A stretch of 64,000 bases of DNA from assembly GCA_020310875.1 (NCBI GenBank), contig CM035423.1, forward strand, positions 119,134,345-119,198,344, written 5' to 3'. The translations under genes were made by a program, and so were the position numbers. Positions 1-11,266 of the stretch are shown in pieces. The DNA is from Ceratopteris richardii. Lineage: Eukaryota > Streptophyta > Polypodiopsida > Polypodiales > Pteridaceae. Each line of letters opens with the position of its first letter. Position 1 is the first letter of the stretch. The notes below the pieces were generated by a model. It saw nothing but the letters and a program-made list of their open reading frames with translations, was not told the DNA's origin and ran no database searches.

Positions 1-730
1 TAAGAGACTAGTTTTTAAGATAATAAGAGCTTTATGTGTCAAAATTTCAAAGTAACAAGTAGTAACTCAATAAATACATGTCTAATGTCAAATGTAGGCA
101 AAGTGAAAGGGACTCGCCAACTCGATCCATGAACTCATAGACGAGTCCCAATGTATTCCCCTCCATATCAACTGTGCGAAGAACAGAATATAATGCATGT
201 ATGGCGAGTGTCAGGGGAGCACTAGATTATGCTCTCTGACACAATAGACACGATTTCAAAAATATACTTCTGATTATAAGATCAATCACGTAGGGGAAAT
301 AATACAAGAATATGTAGCTAATACACAAAGTCCCACAACCCGGGACTGATAGGTAAAGATGACTCAGCTAGAGATGATACACGAGATCCCACAACCACGG
401 ATCGTAAGTATGACGCAAGATATCATGATTACAAGAACTCCCTTTAGGGAGATGAATTAGATACATGAAATCACTAAAAAAGATCTCGTACTATGAGATT
501 ACAAGAGGACAAGACAAGATGTCTAAGAACTAGACTAGACAAGACTAGAACAAGGATCAAGACAAGAACTGGAACTGGAACTTGGAAAGTACTTACTTGG
601 AGATCGTGACTCCTTGAGCTCCCAAGACTGGCATTGACAAGACTGAGTATATGTATGTATGTGGCCAAGGCCTCCTTATATAGGAGTTCGAGGGCGGTTC
701 CCAAGGGCGGTTATAAAGTCGATTACAAGT
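1..730. other. No recognisable gene; short degenerate repeats
   Basis: No coding frame with a recognisable family was seen. Around 495-600 a short, imperfect repetition of an ACAAGA/CTAGA-like word gives low-complexity translations on the minus strand, which I do not regard as coding. The stretch lies downstream of the minus-strand gag remnant that ends near 731 and could be decayed retroelement sequence, but nothing in it proves that. Confidence 0.4.
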
Positions 731-1290
731 TCATGATGTTATGATGATGTTAGCAATGGCAACAAGATGATGATGGATATCCACGATGAAACTGGAAAGG
801 GTTTGTAGTATATCGGGGTACAGAATCAAGGGCATGATTCTCATGATGGACTGTATTCTTCTTTTGACTCTGATGATGGTCCTTTCGATGTGGAATGGTG
901 ATTGTGGAAGTTCGAATCCCAACTTGTTTCTTCTTCTAAGGGCATTTGAATATACCATATGATCATGCTCTCCACAATAAAAGCATAATCCATTATCCTT
1001 TCAATATTGTCTTTCCTTTGTTGTAGGTTGTCTGACCATGATGTGATCCAATTGCATGGGTTTTGGTTGAGTTTCCTCGAGCATATGTTGTTGCGGAATA
1101 GAAGTAAACTTGTATTCTCGATTTCTAATAGAAGTTTTCTTCTCTTGCTTTCTCTCGAACAACCTATTATCACACTCAATTGCTTGATTTATGAATTCAT
1201 TCAAAGTATTTACCTTGGGCATGGTTAACATGAGGTCCTTAACATCATTACGTAAGCCCCATCGAAATTAATTGATAAAATAATCCTCGT
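731..1290 (-). pseudogene. Ty3/gypsy gag remnant (C-terminal part with zinc knuckle)
   Basis: Read on the minus strand, frames patched together across stops and shifts give a typical plant Ty3/gypsy Gag tail. First comes a FRWGLRNDVKDL-type segment (about 1270-1230), then LNEFINQAIECDNRLFER (about 1220-1150), a basic linker with PKPMQLD, and a zinc-knuckle-like CFYCGEHDH (about 1000-950) whose last cysteine is lost. Gag packages the element RNA into particles. The order (capsid end, DNRL motif, PMQLD, knuckle) matches known plant Gag proteins. The N-terminal capsid part is missing; a palindromic tandem array lies about 110 bp upstream in the sense of transcription. No protease or RT follows, so this is a fragment. 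The family call is fairly firm, the exact lineage is not. Confidence 0.65.
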
Positions 1291-1349
1291 GCCATGTGAG
1301 ATCACAAATGATTTGTGAAATGTGTGAAATGCCCTCCCGAAACAGTTTC

Positions 1350-1397
1350 AAGCTCAAGGGAGAGGGCAAGCCCATTTCCAGCTCAAGGGAGAGGGCA
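1350..1397. repeat. 30-bp direct duplication
   Basis: The 18-mer AGCTCAAGGGAGAGGGCA occurs at about 1350 and again 30 bp later, immediately before the palindromic array. It looks like a simple local duplication. Confidence 0.8.
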
Positions 1398-1403
1398 AAA
1401 AAA

Positions 1404-1590
1404 ATTGTTTGCAACGCAATGCATTGCGTACGTCGCAACGCAATGCATTGCGTACGTCGCAACGCAATGCATTGCGTACGTCGCAACGCAATGCATTGCG
1501 TACGTCGCAACGCAATGCATTGTGTACATCGCAACACAACGCCGTTGCATTGCAAATGTTGCAAACACTACGCAACTCTTTGCGTTGCAA
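1404..1590. repeat. 24-bp tandem array of a 16-bp perfect palindrome
   Basis: Four exact copies of the palindrome ACGCAATGCATTGCGT sit at 1414, 1438, 1462 and 1486, separated by an 8-bp ACGTCGCA-type linker, with a fifth slightly changed copy at 1510. Degenerate relatives (GCAACACAACG, TTGCGTTGCAAC) continue to about 1590. Because the unit is 24 bp (eight codons) all frames stay open and give repetitive peptides, which I regard as an artefact. Relative to the gag remnant at 731-1290 (minus strand) the array lies on the 5' side. Confidence 0.9.
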
Positions 1591-1599
1591 CTATGGAGC

Positions 1600-2270
1600 C
1601 AAAGCTTAAATACTCCATGAGATTGTTTAAGCAGTGCTAGTTGCTTCCCCTAAGGAGATTGAAGCATTGACTACATCAGTTTCCGTTCCATTCACACTTA
1701 ATGAGACCTTCCAAGTTATAAGTATGCAATATCCTTTGATTTCCCTCAAGCAACTTTTTCTAGCCTTTGCATGGAGAGGAAGCATAATGCTCATATGGAT
1801 AGATGAGAACATGTACAAGAAACATGGTCTTATTATGGACAGATCATCCCTCCTCCAATCATCCTTGGAGGCACCCTCTCTTACACTTCCATGGATGGAG
1901 TGTCAAGACCTAGTTGGGCACAGATATGGCTTTCTATAGAGAACATTTTCTCCAACTCATTAGAAATTATTTTGTGATTAGGTTGAGATACATTGATACA
2001 CATTTATACCATGCAATCTAGATTCCAAACTATGACTAATCAATCATGAAGTCAAACCTTCTATTGTAAACCTTTTTAGCGGCAAAAAGAGGCCATAATT
2101 TCTCATAGTTTTCATTGCCAATCTCAGATTTCGTGCTCTTTTAAAGAACTATTGTATCTTATGAATGGTATGATTGTATATGCTTGAATGTTACCTGTCC
2201 AATATTGGTCAAGTAAGAGATATGTTTCTAACGCCAAGTTAGTAAAAAGTTAGGCACAAGTCAATAAAAA
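1600..2270. other. No recognisable gene
   Basis: A plus-strand open stretch from about 1634 to 1939 has no family signature that I recognise, and its composition does not differ from the surrounding decayed DNA. Nothing else can be supported here. Confidence 0.35.
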
Positions 2271-2278
2271 GTTTACTG

Positions 2279-2560
2279 ATGCATCAAAATCCAACTAGGA
2301 TTGATTGTTTGTCAAAGCACATTAAATCTGATATTGGCATGTTTGAGTCCATATTATCTGCAAAACCAAATATGATGATTTCTTGTGAAAATGGTCAAAA
2401 CCTTTTAGTGCATGGCATGGGATTGATCATTCTTAAAACTCCGAGTGGTAAGTCATACGCTCCTTGATGTTTTGTACATGCCAAATGTTTCCAAGAATTT
2501 AATATCTGTATGTGCATTATTGAAGCAACTTGAGCATCAGACTTAATATGAGTAAGTGCA
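2279..2560 (+). pseudogene. Ty1/copia pol scrap (protease / pre-integrase linker)
   Basis: Plus-strand translation gives GLIILKTPSGKSY and, after a one-base frame change near 2460, LDVLYMPNVSKNLISV followed by CALLKQLEH. This is the junction between the retropepsin and GAG-pre-integrase domains of plant Ty1/copia polyproteins, whose usual form is V-L-Y-V-P-x-L-x-K-N-L-L-S-V. The catalytic DSGA segment upstream and the HHCC zinc finger downstream are not visible, so this is an isolated fragment of about 280 bp. The motif match is good although the piece is short. Confidence 0.6.
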
Positions 2561-2599
2561 TTGTGTACAATAAAGTAAATAGAGCCATGGGGATTATCT

Positions 2600-5500
2600 A
2601 TGGTAAAGTGGAGTCTTTTGCCCAGCTTTGAGCATCCATGGTGTGTTGGAGATGAGGGGCATGAGTACGCCCCTCGAGAAGTGGCAGGGTGAGACCCAAG
2701 GATCATGGGCATTGACCCAAATCCTCAAGGACCTATTGGATTCTAGAGCTTCTCAAGTTGAGTGGAGATGTTGGAAGGAGTACTTCTTCAAGGTGCTCTA
2801 CAAACCCACTAGGTGTGATTGTAAACAAGAATTGGAATCTGGATCGATCTCAACACCTCCTTAACAATTTGAGGAAACCCTTGATAATGACTTTGCCTAC
2901 CAAGGCAAGACTCCAACTAGATAGTCGAGGAGACCTAAGGCGAAAGGCCATGCTTGCCAAGGCCTAAAGCCTTCGTTGAAGGGATTTCCACTTGACGGCT
3001 AGTGGCTAATAGAGGAACAAGATCAGCCTAATGCAGCTAAGGATATAAACTGACCACTTCCATGACATTAGGCCTACTACGAGAGAGAGGGAGATGGTCG
3101 TCTACCCCATGGTGTGACCAAGTGTCCCACAAGTGGTTAGTATCTCATCGTCAAGACTCAGAAAGGATATTCCTCGGGGATCTTTTCAAAGATCCAAGGC
3201 AAATGGATAGACTAGAAGTTGACCTATATGGCCTTGCATACATGGGGCCCGATCACAGGTCAAGAGTATGGGTCCTTCTAGACATGCAATTTTGGGACCC
3301 TTTTATGGTAGTAGCATATATTTCTAGATTCTCCCTTGTAAGTCATTGTATCGTGTTGTTGCACTCCATGTTAGGACATCCCAAGGGATGGAGCACTAGC
3401 ACAAGTAGAGTAGTATTATGGAATGAGTTAGACCATTAACATGATGATGGGTACCTTTTAGGTGAGCCATATTTATGGCGTTACCATGGAAGATTGTTAG
3501 GTTGTCGACACCTTCATTCTGTCAGTAATGGATACCAAGATAGGAAACATGGTTATAGCTTATATATGATGGACAAAGAAGTTCATCAATGTTTTTTGAC
3601 ACTAAAACACATGATCTATCATCTATCTTCTATAGTGAGCCCTTAGCTTTCTATTGGATGGATGCCTTGGACCACACAGCTTGCATGCATTGGATGTTAG
3701 AGTCTTGGTGGCTCAAGACATAGCACAAGTGCAAAAATTGATTGACTGATATTCTTATGCCTATGTCTCTTCCATGCCAATCCGAGATTCTTTCTCAAGT
3801 ATGTCGAGGTGGACTTTTGCGATATGTTTATGAAGGATGTCACCTAATGGTGATTATTAACCTTGGTTCCATGACGTGTACTCTATTTGGTTCCATGGAC
3901 ATCTCGACAATGCACATATTTCTCTCAAAGGGGATTGACATATGATTGCCATATTTGGGATTAGGCAATTGTTTCAAGAGAGTTTTGGAGACCCAATAAT
4001 CATGGGATCCGCCTATGGTATCTATAAGACTTGTCACAATTGAAGAAAGATGGTAGGAGGATATTATGGTACTTTTGGATTGCTTCTCAGGTAGGGCAAG
4101 GTAGGCACAAACAATCAAAAGAGTCAAGAATAATAAGGGATCTAGAATCTGAATTCATCATTAGTCACGAACAATAACAATAAAATGTAAAGAATCGAGC
4201 GTCGAAAGTCAAGGCTCAAACTCTTCATCTACAATATCATCGATATCATTATCCTCCTCAAATGAACTAGTCCATAAGGAGGTAGATGTACTATCACTAT
4301 AAATATCCATGACTCTCCATGTGACATGTGTCCACAAGTGAATCATCATCATCATTGCTAGATGATGTTGATCTCTACTCCTAATCCTCTAGTACACCGG
4401 GGTCTGCATCTAGACCGATGGAGTAGCCTCCTCTTCTCCCACGTCCTCTCCCACTTGATGAGAAGCCATTTTCCTAGGTCTCCGACTAGTAGATGGTGCA
4501 TTTGGATCTACTGGACATGTAAAAAATTAAAATGGTAAGTATAAAAAAAATCAAACTTAAAAGTTAACATCAAAACTTAAAACTTAGCATATAGAATTAT
4601 AGTATATTGTATGCCTAATGTGTTTTCTTTCGTTCTTCTTCATGTTTATCTTACAAAATGTTAAGACTCATGATAACGTAGAAAAGATATCCTTCTCTTT
4701 CCCAAGATTTTGAGGGATGTCTTTCACTTTAGGAAAGTCAAGGGAATCCACATTGATATACGAATCCAATTCAAATATCTATTCACAATGCAACCTTGTA
4801 TAGGGCTGACATACTCGTATACAAATCCAAGTGCGCTTCCCTCCATGCCTGTAATACAAAGCACGAAATATGCTGACTGAAGGGAAGCAATAAGAACCTC
4901 TACCTTCGACCAGAAGGCATCATCTCCCATGAAGAGTGATGAAAATCATAGAAACAAATGATCTCCATCTCTAGCTCCAAGTAGCTAGTACAACTCCTCT
5001 ATTATGATTGATCATTGTACAAAGGAGACCCTTCCTTACTGTTAAATTCTAGTACATTATCCAACACATTGAATATATAACAAGATCATGTGATGGGTGG
5101 CTTTTAAACCTCCAAGTGGTTATGTGAATGCAATATGTTTTGGATTTTTGGTTTGCTGATCAGAGACTTCACTATGAATTTGTCTTTGCTAAGAATGGTC
5201 TCAACCCATCTCATAACTCCCTATATCTTGCATCAAGATATCTAAGCTATGACTCGAAGCAAGGGGTCCGCGTGATTTTGAGGAATGCTTCTTTTGGCAT
5301 ACGACCCATAACCACACAAATGGATCCATTATTTGTAACCACTTTAATGCGATCCTACATTCTCTATGGCTTTTCTTACATGGAAGAATATGAATTCACA
5401 TGTGACTCTATGCATGCGTAGGAATGGAATGTAAAAACATGGTTCCCTTGCAAGAGGAAATCATGATGTTATACACATTCCTCTTACATCACATAGAAAG

Positions 5501-8080
5501 GAACACCCATATTTCTCCCATGTAGCACGCAATGATGACATCTCAAACTCTACTACAAGCTTTTGTTTAGTAAGCTCAGTGGTGCACAGAGCACTCCCAG
5601 ATGATCATTCCCCATAAGTGTCTATACAATCCGAGCTCTCATTGCCTTCTTCCATGCAATAGTAATGGGTAAAAGGGGATGCCACATAAAATAAACAACT
5701 TGATCTCTTTCTTGTCTTGCTCTATTGCTTGTTTTTGCATAGATGCTTTCATGCTACCTCTCACGAACTCTAAGAAATTCCCTAGATATGGGACCACTAT
5801 GAGAGGGTGGTAGTACTTGTGTAACTGGAGTAGCACTAGCATCCTACAATGCACCACCTTATCGCATACTATCAATGCAAGCTCTTTTGGAAGGTCCCAC
5901 AAACGACTCTCCAACATTGTGATGCACATTAAAAGTTTCAAGACAATCTTGACTCATTTACATACTCCCAACACCTTGAGTCAATTGCAACTTCAAAGTC
6001 AAAGTCTTTCGTGATTTGTTGAGGCATAGGGCGAAGTTCTCCAATGCCATTACCTTGCAAACCACGAAAGTGTGCCTTGATACAAGATACACCCCCGATA
6101 TAGATACCCTTGCAATATTTGCACTCTCATGTATTAGGTCCAATGACCTTGATATTGGATTGGATATCAAGAGTACGACCCATAGTGTCTAGTCACTAAT
6201 GATAGTAGATAGGCTGATACTCAAGAGATGGAAAGATGGAGGATTCAACTCTCTCTCCCTCTCTCAACTTTCAAAAATCAAGAGATGTGTATGTGTATTA
6301 TGGATAATGGAAGGTTGGAAGCTTGCACACGAGAGAGAGAAAGAGAGAGAGAAAGTTGCCACTTGTAAGGCTCAAAAGTCAAACTCCAAGGTTCACTCCC
6401 CATGGGCCACACATGAACGGGGGCGGCAAAGGTGAGGGATGATGCATGTATAGATGCACGCAGCACCTCAGCTTGAATGTATGCAGCAAAGCTGAAGACT
6501 AAAGCAAATATAAAAGCAGGTGACAACTCGGCTCAAATCTCAATATGGTACAAGTCTCAAAAAAAGGTCCAAAATCGTTGGTATATGAACCACTATCCGG
6601 GAAAAAAAATGTTAAAACCGGAATGAAAATCGTTATGGGCAATTTAAATCGCTAACAATTTAAATCATTTTTATTAGAGACCGAAAATTCACGATTTGAT
6701 CGTACTATGGTGAAGAGCTAGCATTACTATGGACTCTGGCATGAGATAGTTTTGACCCTATAGGGGTCATGATGCCATTGTGGTGTCCACTAGACAAGTC
6801 AAGGATGGCTAGGGTCCTAGATATTAGTTCCATCGATAGAAGTCGTGTGCTTTGCTCACCTTCTTATGGGGTTATTACGTGCATTGCATGTTGTGCCCGA
6901 AAGAAAGTTGTTAGTGTTCTTGCAACTCTCGACACTCTGTTCCCATTGTGAGACCCATCAATCATGCTCTAAAAGGAGTTGTTGGTATTCCCACAACTTC
7001 TTGCATGTTCCTTTGGGAGAACTAATACATATCCAGAAAGATTTATAGATCAAAGGACAGAGTATACATACTCTGACCGATCATAGATGGTATAGCCATC
7101 ACAGATACCTATGTAGGCATGACCATTATGGAGTCATATATACTATAGGGAGTATTGCCCTCAATGGTAGCCCTCTTAACCCCTTAGATGTGATGGTGAC
7201 CCCTTGGGTAGTTACCAAAGAGCTGATGCCCACGAGTATTTTCTCCATTGTTGTAACTTGTGCCTATAGATCACATGGATTCACCCACCATATACCTCAC
7301 ATACAAGGTCGAATTGATAGATGACTTTTTTTCGCTCGTTTTCTTCCCATAATACTCTCCAACATTGATTGTTGTATAGCTCGTTGATGTTGATATTTGA
7401 TCAGCTTATCTTATTGACAACCACAAGACATGGAGTCATGGATTTTCTGTATGTAGCAAACATATCTCCATGGAAGCAATAATTGTTGCACAAAGAGATG
7501 CAGAGCATGAAGACCACCTTGCACTATGTTGCCTTCATAGCATTGCACTATTCTCCATATTATACTTGTCGTATATGCAAACCTCATGGTCTTGATGGGA
7601 TACGTGGATGTATATTAGGGTAACTAGAGATTTTGGGACAATCCAAATTGACATGTGCATGATGTTATCTTCTTGATATTATGGTTTATATTTGATCATA
7701 AAGAGGAGAACTATTGTCTTACAAGTTACAAGTTGGATCTACCTTGAGAATCACCAATATCCTAGTCCCACGATAGTTGTTTGGTTGGTGACTTGGATAG
7801 GTATCCTGGATCCACGGCAATTATTGAGTTGCAACTTAGGCAAATCCTTGTTCCACAATTGTTGGCTTGCCTAACAACTCAAATAGGACAATTCTTTGTG
7901 ATACCTCCAAAGTAGAGTTGGGCTTGGAAGACATTGCCAGATGTGTACCACTAAAGCCCAATTTGGTTCACGACCAAAGGAAGAAGTTTTGGAAAACTTC
8001 TTATCCTATGTATGTGATCAATGGTGACATTGGTCTAAGTCCGTTTTGACTTGGAAGTCTAAGGTCGTCAAGGGATTGAA
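2600..8080. other. Decayed intergenic DNA, no gene recognised
   Basis: Several short open frames occur (for example plus-strand 3062-3439 and 5128-5421) but none shows a family motif, a codon pattern or a neighbour that supports coding. The segment at 2690-2870 vaguely resembles the tail of a gypsy polyprotein (DSRASQVEWRCWKEY) but too weakly to call. The sequence is probably old retroelement debris. Confidence 0.4.
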
Positions 8081-8125
8081 CTCTTGGTTTCTAACCGAGG
8101 AAATTATGGAGGAATACAATTAAAG

Positions 8126-8138
8126 AATAAGGGGGAAG
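8126..8138 (+). promoter_or_regulatory. Candidate polypurine tract before LTR
   Basis: The purine run GAATAAGGGGGAAG directly precedes a TGTTATGTCCCC start, which is how plus-strand DNA synthesis is primed at the 3' LTR of gypsy elements. The call rests on this adjacency only. Confidence 0.45.
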
Positions 8139-8520
8139 TGTTATGTCCCCAAAACAAAGGTACAACTAGATGGGTGCCTCTAGTTAAGTGTCCCCAAAAC
8201 AAAAGGACAACTAGATGGGTGCCTCTAGTTAAGTGCCCAACCAAGTGTGAACCTACTGACCAACGTGAGCTTGGCCACCTCCTCATTTGAGTCTATAAAT
8301 AGAATCCATGGGCTCATTTGTGAGATATTTCTCATATGAGGTACTTGGACTCTTGGTTCTTTGGCAGAGCTTCGTCACTCGTGTTGCTAGAGGGCTTATG
8401 GTGTGGGAAACCAGCCCCTTGGAGGTAGCTACCCACTTGGCTGTAGGCTCTTAGGGTGAGCCCATTCAGCTCTCCGGTGGAAGGTGAGTGATATCCTTTC
8501 TTCTATCTTAATTTCAATCA
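8139..8520 (+). mobile_element. Probable Ty3/gypsy 3' or solo LTR
   Basis: The stretch starts with TGTTATGTCCCC right after a purine tract. It has a TATA-like TCTATAAATA at about 8290 and carries two 45-bp direct repeats (8146-8190 and 8191-8235). The right end is uncertain; a CA near 8520 is a guess, and no primer-binding site follows. Open translation just upstream (about 8050-8120, containing NRGNYGGIQLKNKGE) resembles the last residues of gypsy polyproteins but is too short to prove it. It could be a solo LTR or the 3' end of an otherwise decayed element. Confidence 0.45.
8146..8235. repeat. Two-copy 45-bp tandem duplication inside the LTR
   Basis: TCCCCAAAAC followed by the ACTAGATGGGTGCCTCTAG block occurs at 8146 and again at 8191, nearly identical. 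Confidence 0.85.
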
Positions 8521-9600
8521 TGGAATGTGACTATGATGAGGACAAGAATGTCACTCCTATGGAGGATATTCCATATCTTCAATTTCTTCTTTGCCAAACA
8601 ATGACATGGATGAGTAGTTGCTAGTACCAACACAATGACATGTGCCTCTTACACTTGCTTTCGCCAAAACCATGGATACATTTTATCAAATCACATATGG
8701 AGTTGGACAATAGATAATGGATGTACATTGATCACGATGCACATTATAATGATGCAATGACCATAACTTATCAATGCATGTTGGGTCCTAACCTATACAA
8801 AAAAGAGTTGTGCGTATGGATGGAAAGAGGGTTGAGATCAAGCTTTCACCTTCTAGCCTCCAAGTATGGCGTCATTGCCTGATGCCCTCTTGAAATTTTC
8901 TAAGTCTCATATTATTTGCATCATTTCCATCTTATTGGTTGTAACATTGACTTCACACTCACACTCGTGGAAAGAAAGCCATATTACCCATCCTTGTATG
9001 TCCTAAAATCACCAGAGATAAAAATGTGGACTTCTCGATAAAACCAAGAGCCCCCTCCCCAACTTTACATATACTCAAAAAATTAAAGTGCATATGGGGG
9101 CTCAAAAGAGTTACTTAATGGTTCTCTTTTATTAGGTCCTCACATAATACAGCCCTTATTGCATTAACAAACCATATACATAAATTTGAATTATTTGGAT
9201 TTACAAGAGCATTGAATAAGCTTATTGAATGCCTTAAATCATTCGAGTTATAGATGCCTTAAAGCAACATTCCTAACTACTAAGGACAAAAGAAAATGCA
9301 CCATTCCCAATCAGGTATGGACTTCCAATTTTCAAACGAGCAAAAAACCGCTATAATTTTTAAAGATATGAAGACATGGGACAGCAAATAAGAAAAATGT
9401 TCTAACCACGTTGAAAAACGTAGCTCGAATATTGGATTAAATGAGACTGATGTACCTCGAGCTGAGCAAACAGAGAATCCTACTCAGTTTTTAACTCATC
9501 ATGAAAACAATCATTACAAGGAGAAAACGCCAATTGTTCAGGCGCACCCAAAATTCGTTCCCAAAAGAAAGTGCAACTATGAGCTCATAGTCAACCACAA
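8520..9600. other. No recognisable gene
   Basis: I see no coding family, RNA gene or clear repeat in this stretch on either strand. Confidence 0.4.
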
Positions 9601-9622
9601 GTTTTTGAGAGGGAAAATCGTC

Positions 9623-9628
9623 TTTATT
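9623..9628 (-). terminator. Poly(A) signal AATAAA of the small minus-strand gene candidate
   Basis: AATAAA on the minus strand lies about 64 bp downstream of the TAA that ends the second short ORF (9692). This spacing is ordinary for a plant 3' UTR. Confidence 0.45.
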
Positions 9629-9691
9629 TATCAGTCTATGCAAGCATCGATGCATGCACGCACTACCTCAGCGCTATAACAATATGAATCA

Positions 9692-9784
9692 TTACATGGA
9701 TGCGATAAGATCCTTCTTTATCATAGCAGCAGCGATCCGATACTCGAACAATTGAAGCATGAAGTCGGATTTAATCAGATCCAT
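9692..9784 (-). CDS. Candidate second exon of a small secreted-protein gene
   Basis: The minus strand encodes 30 residues from an ATG at 9784 to TAA at 9692: MDLIKSDFMLQLFEYRIAAA followed by MIKKDLIASM. The peptide is amphipathic and alpha-helical looking. It lies 78 bp beyond a strong splice-donor-like GTAAGT that ends the upstream signal-peptide ORF, and its reading frame stays open upstream as far as about 9824. A canonical AG acceptor at the expected place (about 9790) is missing. A GAG at about 9825 would keep frame with exon 1 but would make the intron only 38 bp, which is short for plants. It may instead be a separate ORF or the 3' UTR. I do not recognise the family. Confidence 0.35.
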   Translation of the reverse strand: MDLIKSDFMLQLFEYRIAAAMIKKDLIASM

Positions 9785-9858
9785 GACCGCCAAAAATGCA
9801 GTTGTTAATTTTAAACGGCGATAACTCAAAAATTCAACGAAATCAGATATTCGGAAAC

Positions 9859-9999
9859 TTACGTGCTGACGGATCCTTCTGACTTAATCAGCAGCTCAGT
9901 ACCGAACTTCTTATCTGCTTCAGACAGCACATTAGGACTTGCCGAGACAGATAAACAGAGTAGAGCCACCAGCGCGAGGATAAGACACCCTATGTCCAT
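9859..9999 (-). CDS. Small ORF with N-terminal secretory signal peptide (46 aa or first exon)
   Basis: An ATG at 9999 on the minus strand opens a 46-codon frame. Residues 1-20, MDIGCLILALVALLCLSVSA, form a textbook signal peptide: short n-region, long hydrophobic core, small residues at the likely cleavage site. A polar, charged stretch follows (SPNVLSEADKKFGTELLIKS). The frame ends at a TAA inside a perfect donor-like ACGTAAGT (GT at 9862), so the ORF is either a complete small secreted peptide or the first coding exon of a longer one. A TATA-like TTATAA lies about 145 bp upstream. The stretch is richer in G+C than its surroundings and has no transposon signature. I cannot name a family; host origin is an inference. 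Confidence 0.45.
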   Translation of the reverse strand: MDIGCLILALVALLCLSVSASPNVLSEADKKFGTELLIKSEGSVST

Positions 10000-10142
10000 C
10001 GCCGACACAGATAAAGCATAAAAGTAGTGAGTGTCACAGATCTGCGAAATGCGGAAGCTTAACCACGTTACAATCGGAATGTAAGCTCACCATTTCTACA
10101 GGAATCCATTTGAGCGGCCAGATCACTGACGAATTGCTTCCG

Positions 10143-10149
10143 CTTATAA
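10143..10149 (-). promoter_or_regulatory. TATA-like box of the minus-strand gene candidate
   Basis: GTTATAAG on the minus strand lies about 145 bp upstream of the signal-peptide ATG at 9999, a plausible core promoter distance given a 5' UTR of about 110 bp. Confidence 0.3.
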
Positions 10150-10628
10150 CCAGATACAACGCATCCGTGTATTGTCGCGATGCAACTCTTTCCTCCACGC
10201 TCCCACGCGCTGGCTATGTCGCAGTGGCCATGTTTTGTATTTAGTGCAAATGCAAAGGAAACCCCAGTCCAAGGCCCAATGTAGAAGTCTCGTTATTTTT
10301 CAATATGACAAGCTAGGACCTCTAGACTATGAGTGCATATGCAATGTTTATTTTGGACCAGTATACTAGTGCTTTTTTTGAGTGTCTTTCAAAATAGGAG
10401 CGAGATGGTTTGAGGGCTAATTTTTCACAATGCTTTAGAAAGTGAATAATTTTTTTCAAAAGTCTAGCCATCATAAGTATTTAACGAACAATTTGTGAGG
10501 TACACCATGACTCATAGGGTGTCCATCATTTTCTATAGCATCTATCTAGTCTTGAACTATGTGAGAAAAAAGATAGCAAAGGAGAAGTCCATATTGACTT
10601 AATTTGTACAAGTTGTTGCCGATTAGGA

Positions 10629-10725
10629 AGAAGGTTTTACTTTTTACAAGTATTCTTCTTTTATCTATGGGTTTATAGAAAGAAGGTTTTACTTTCTACA
10701 AGTATTCTTCTTTTATCTATGGGTC
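10629..10725. repeat. 52-bp tandem duplication
   Basis: AGAAGGTTTTACTTT..TACAAGTATTC begins at 10629 and again at 10681 with only one or two differences. It is non-coding. Confidence 0.85.
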
Positions 10726-11133
10726 TAGCTTTGGGAGGTGAATTTTCACTAGTCGATAATAAAAGTAAACCTTTGTAACATTTGTGGTCCTTGATACTTA
10801 ATGTGCCATGAAATGCATCCATCTAGGCTTGATTTGGACTCTCAAATCATACTGTGAAAGAGAAAGAGCCACCTCCAAACTTTAATAAGAAGCCTTGATG
10901 GATAAGAAATCACTCTTTCAAGAGCCATTCTTTCAACTTTAATAAGAAGCCTATTGGCAAGGTTAAGCAAGCACTACTTCAATTGCATGCAAACTTGCAT
11001 TAATGTGTACATGGAACTCCTTGATCCAATCAAGGACTATGAGAAGAGGGGTTGGACATAGTTTACATTTCTTTTTTAGGGCTCAAATTTATAGGCTCAT
11101 GTAGAGTGGAAAACGCCCTTTTGTAGGCACTAT

Positions 11134-11266
11134 TGTTACTGTTATTGTCCATGTGAAAGGCCAAATGGCCACCGGACACTTTTGTATATGTTCTTTAATA
11201 AAACATATAGTGGCTTGGTCAGGTACATGCTGGAAGTTCGACCACATTTGTATGACCTAAGAAATA
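11134..11266 (+). mobile_element. Copia LTR fragment, related to the LTR at 34896
   Basis: The sequence starts TGTTACTGTTATTGTCC and aligns by eye with TGTTACCGTTAGTGTCC at 34896 over about 130 bp. Shared words include GTCCATGTGAAAGGCC, TTTTGTATATGTTC, AATAAAACATAT and TTTGTATGACCTAAGAAAT. The similarity stops abruptly after GACCTAAGAAAT in both. It may be the 5' LTR of the copia element whose coding part lies beyond the gypsy insertion (30748-34740), or an unrelated copy of the same LTR family. Confidence 0.6.

Noticed and set aside
1404-1590. Regularly spaced palindromes as a possible CRISPR array
   Set aside because: The linkers are identical, not unique spacers, and the context is a plant retroelement.
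1268-1640. Several overlapping open frames on both strands across the 24-bp array
   Set aside because: The 24-bp period keeps every frame open; the peptides are repeats of eight residues and have no independent support.
2690-2870. Possible chromodomain or gypsy pol tail
   Set aside because: Only a weak resemblance over about 20 residues, with no aligned neighbours.
3062-3439. 125-codon plus-strand open frame
   Set aside because: No family motif, no supporting signals and many unusual residues; listed only as part of decayed DNA.
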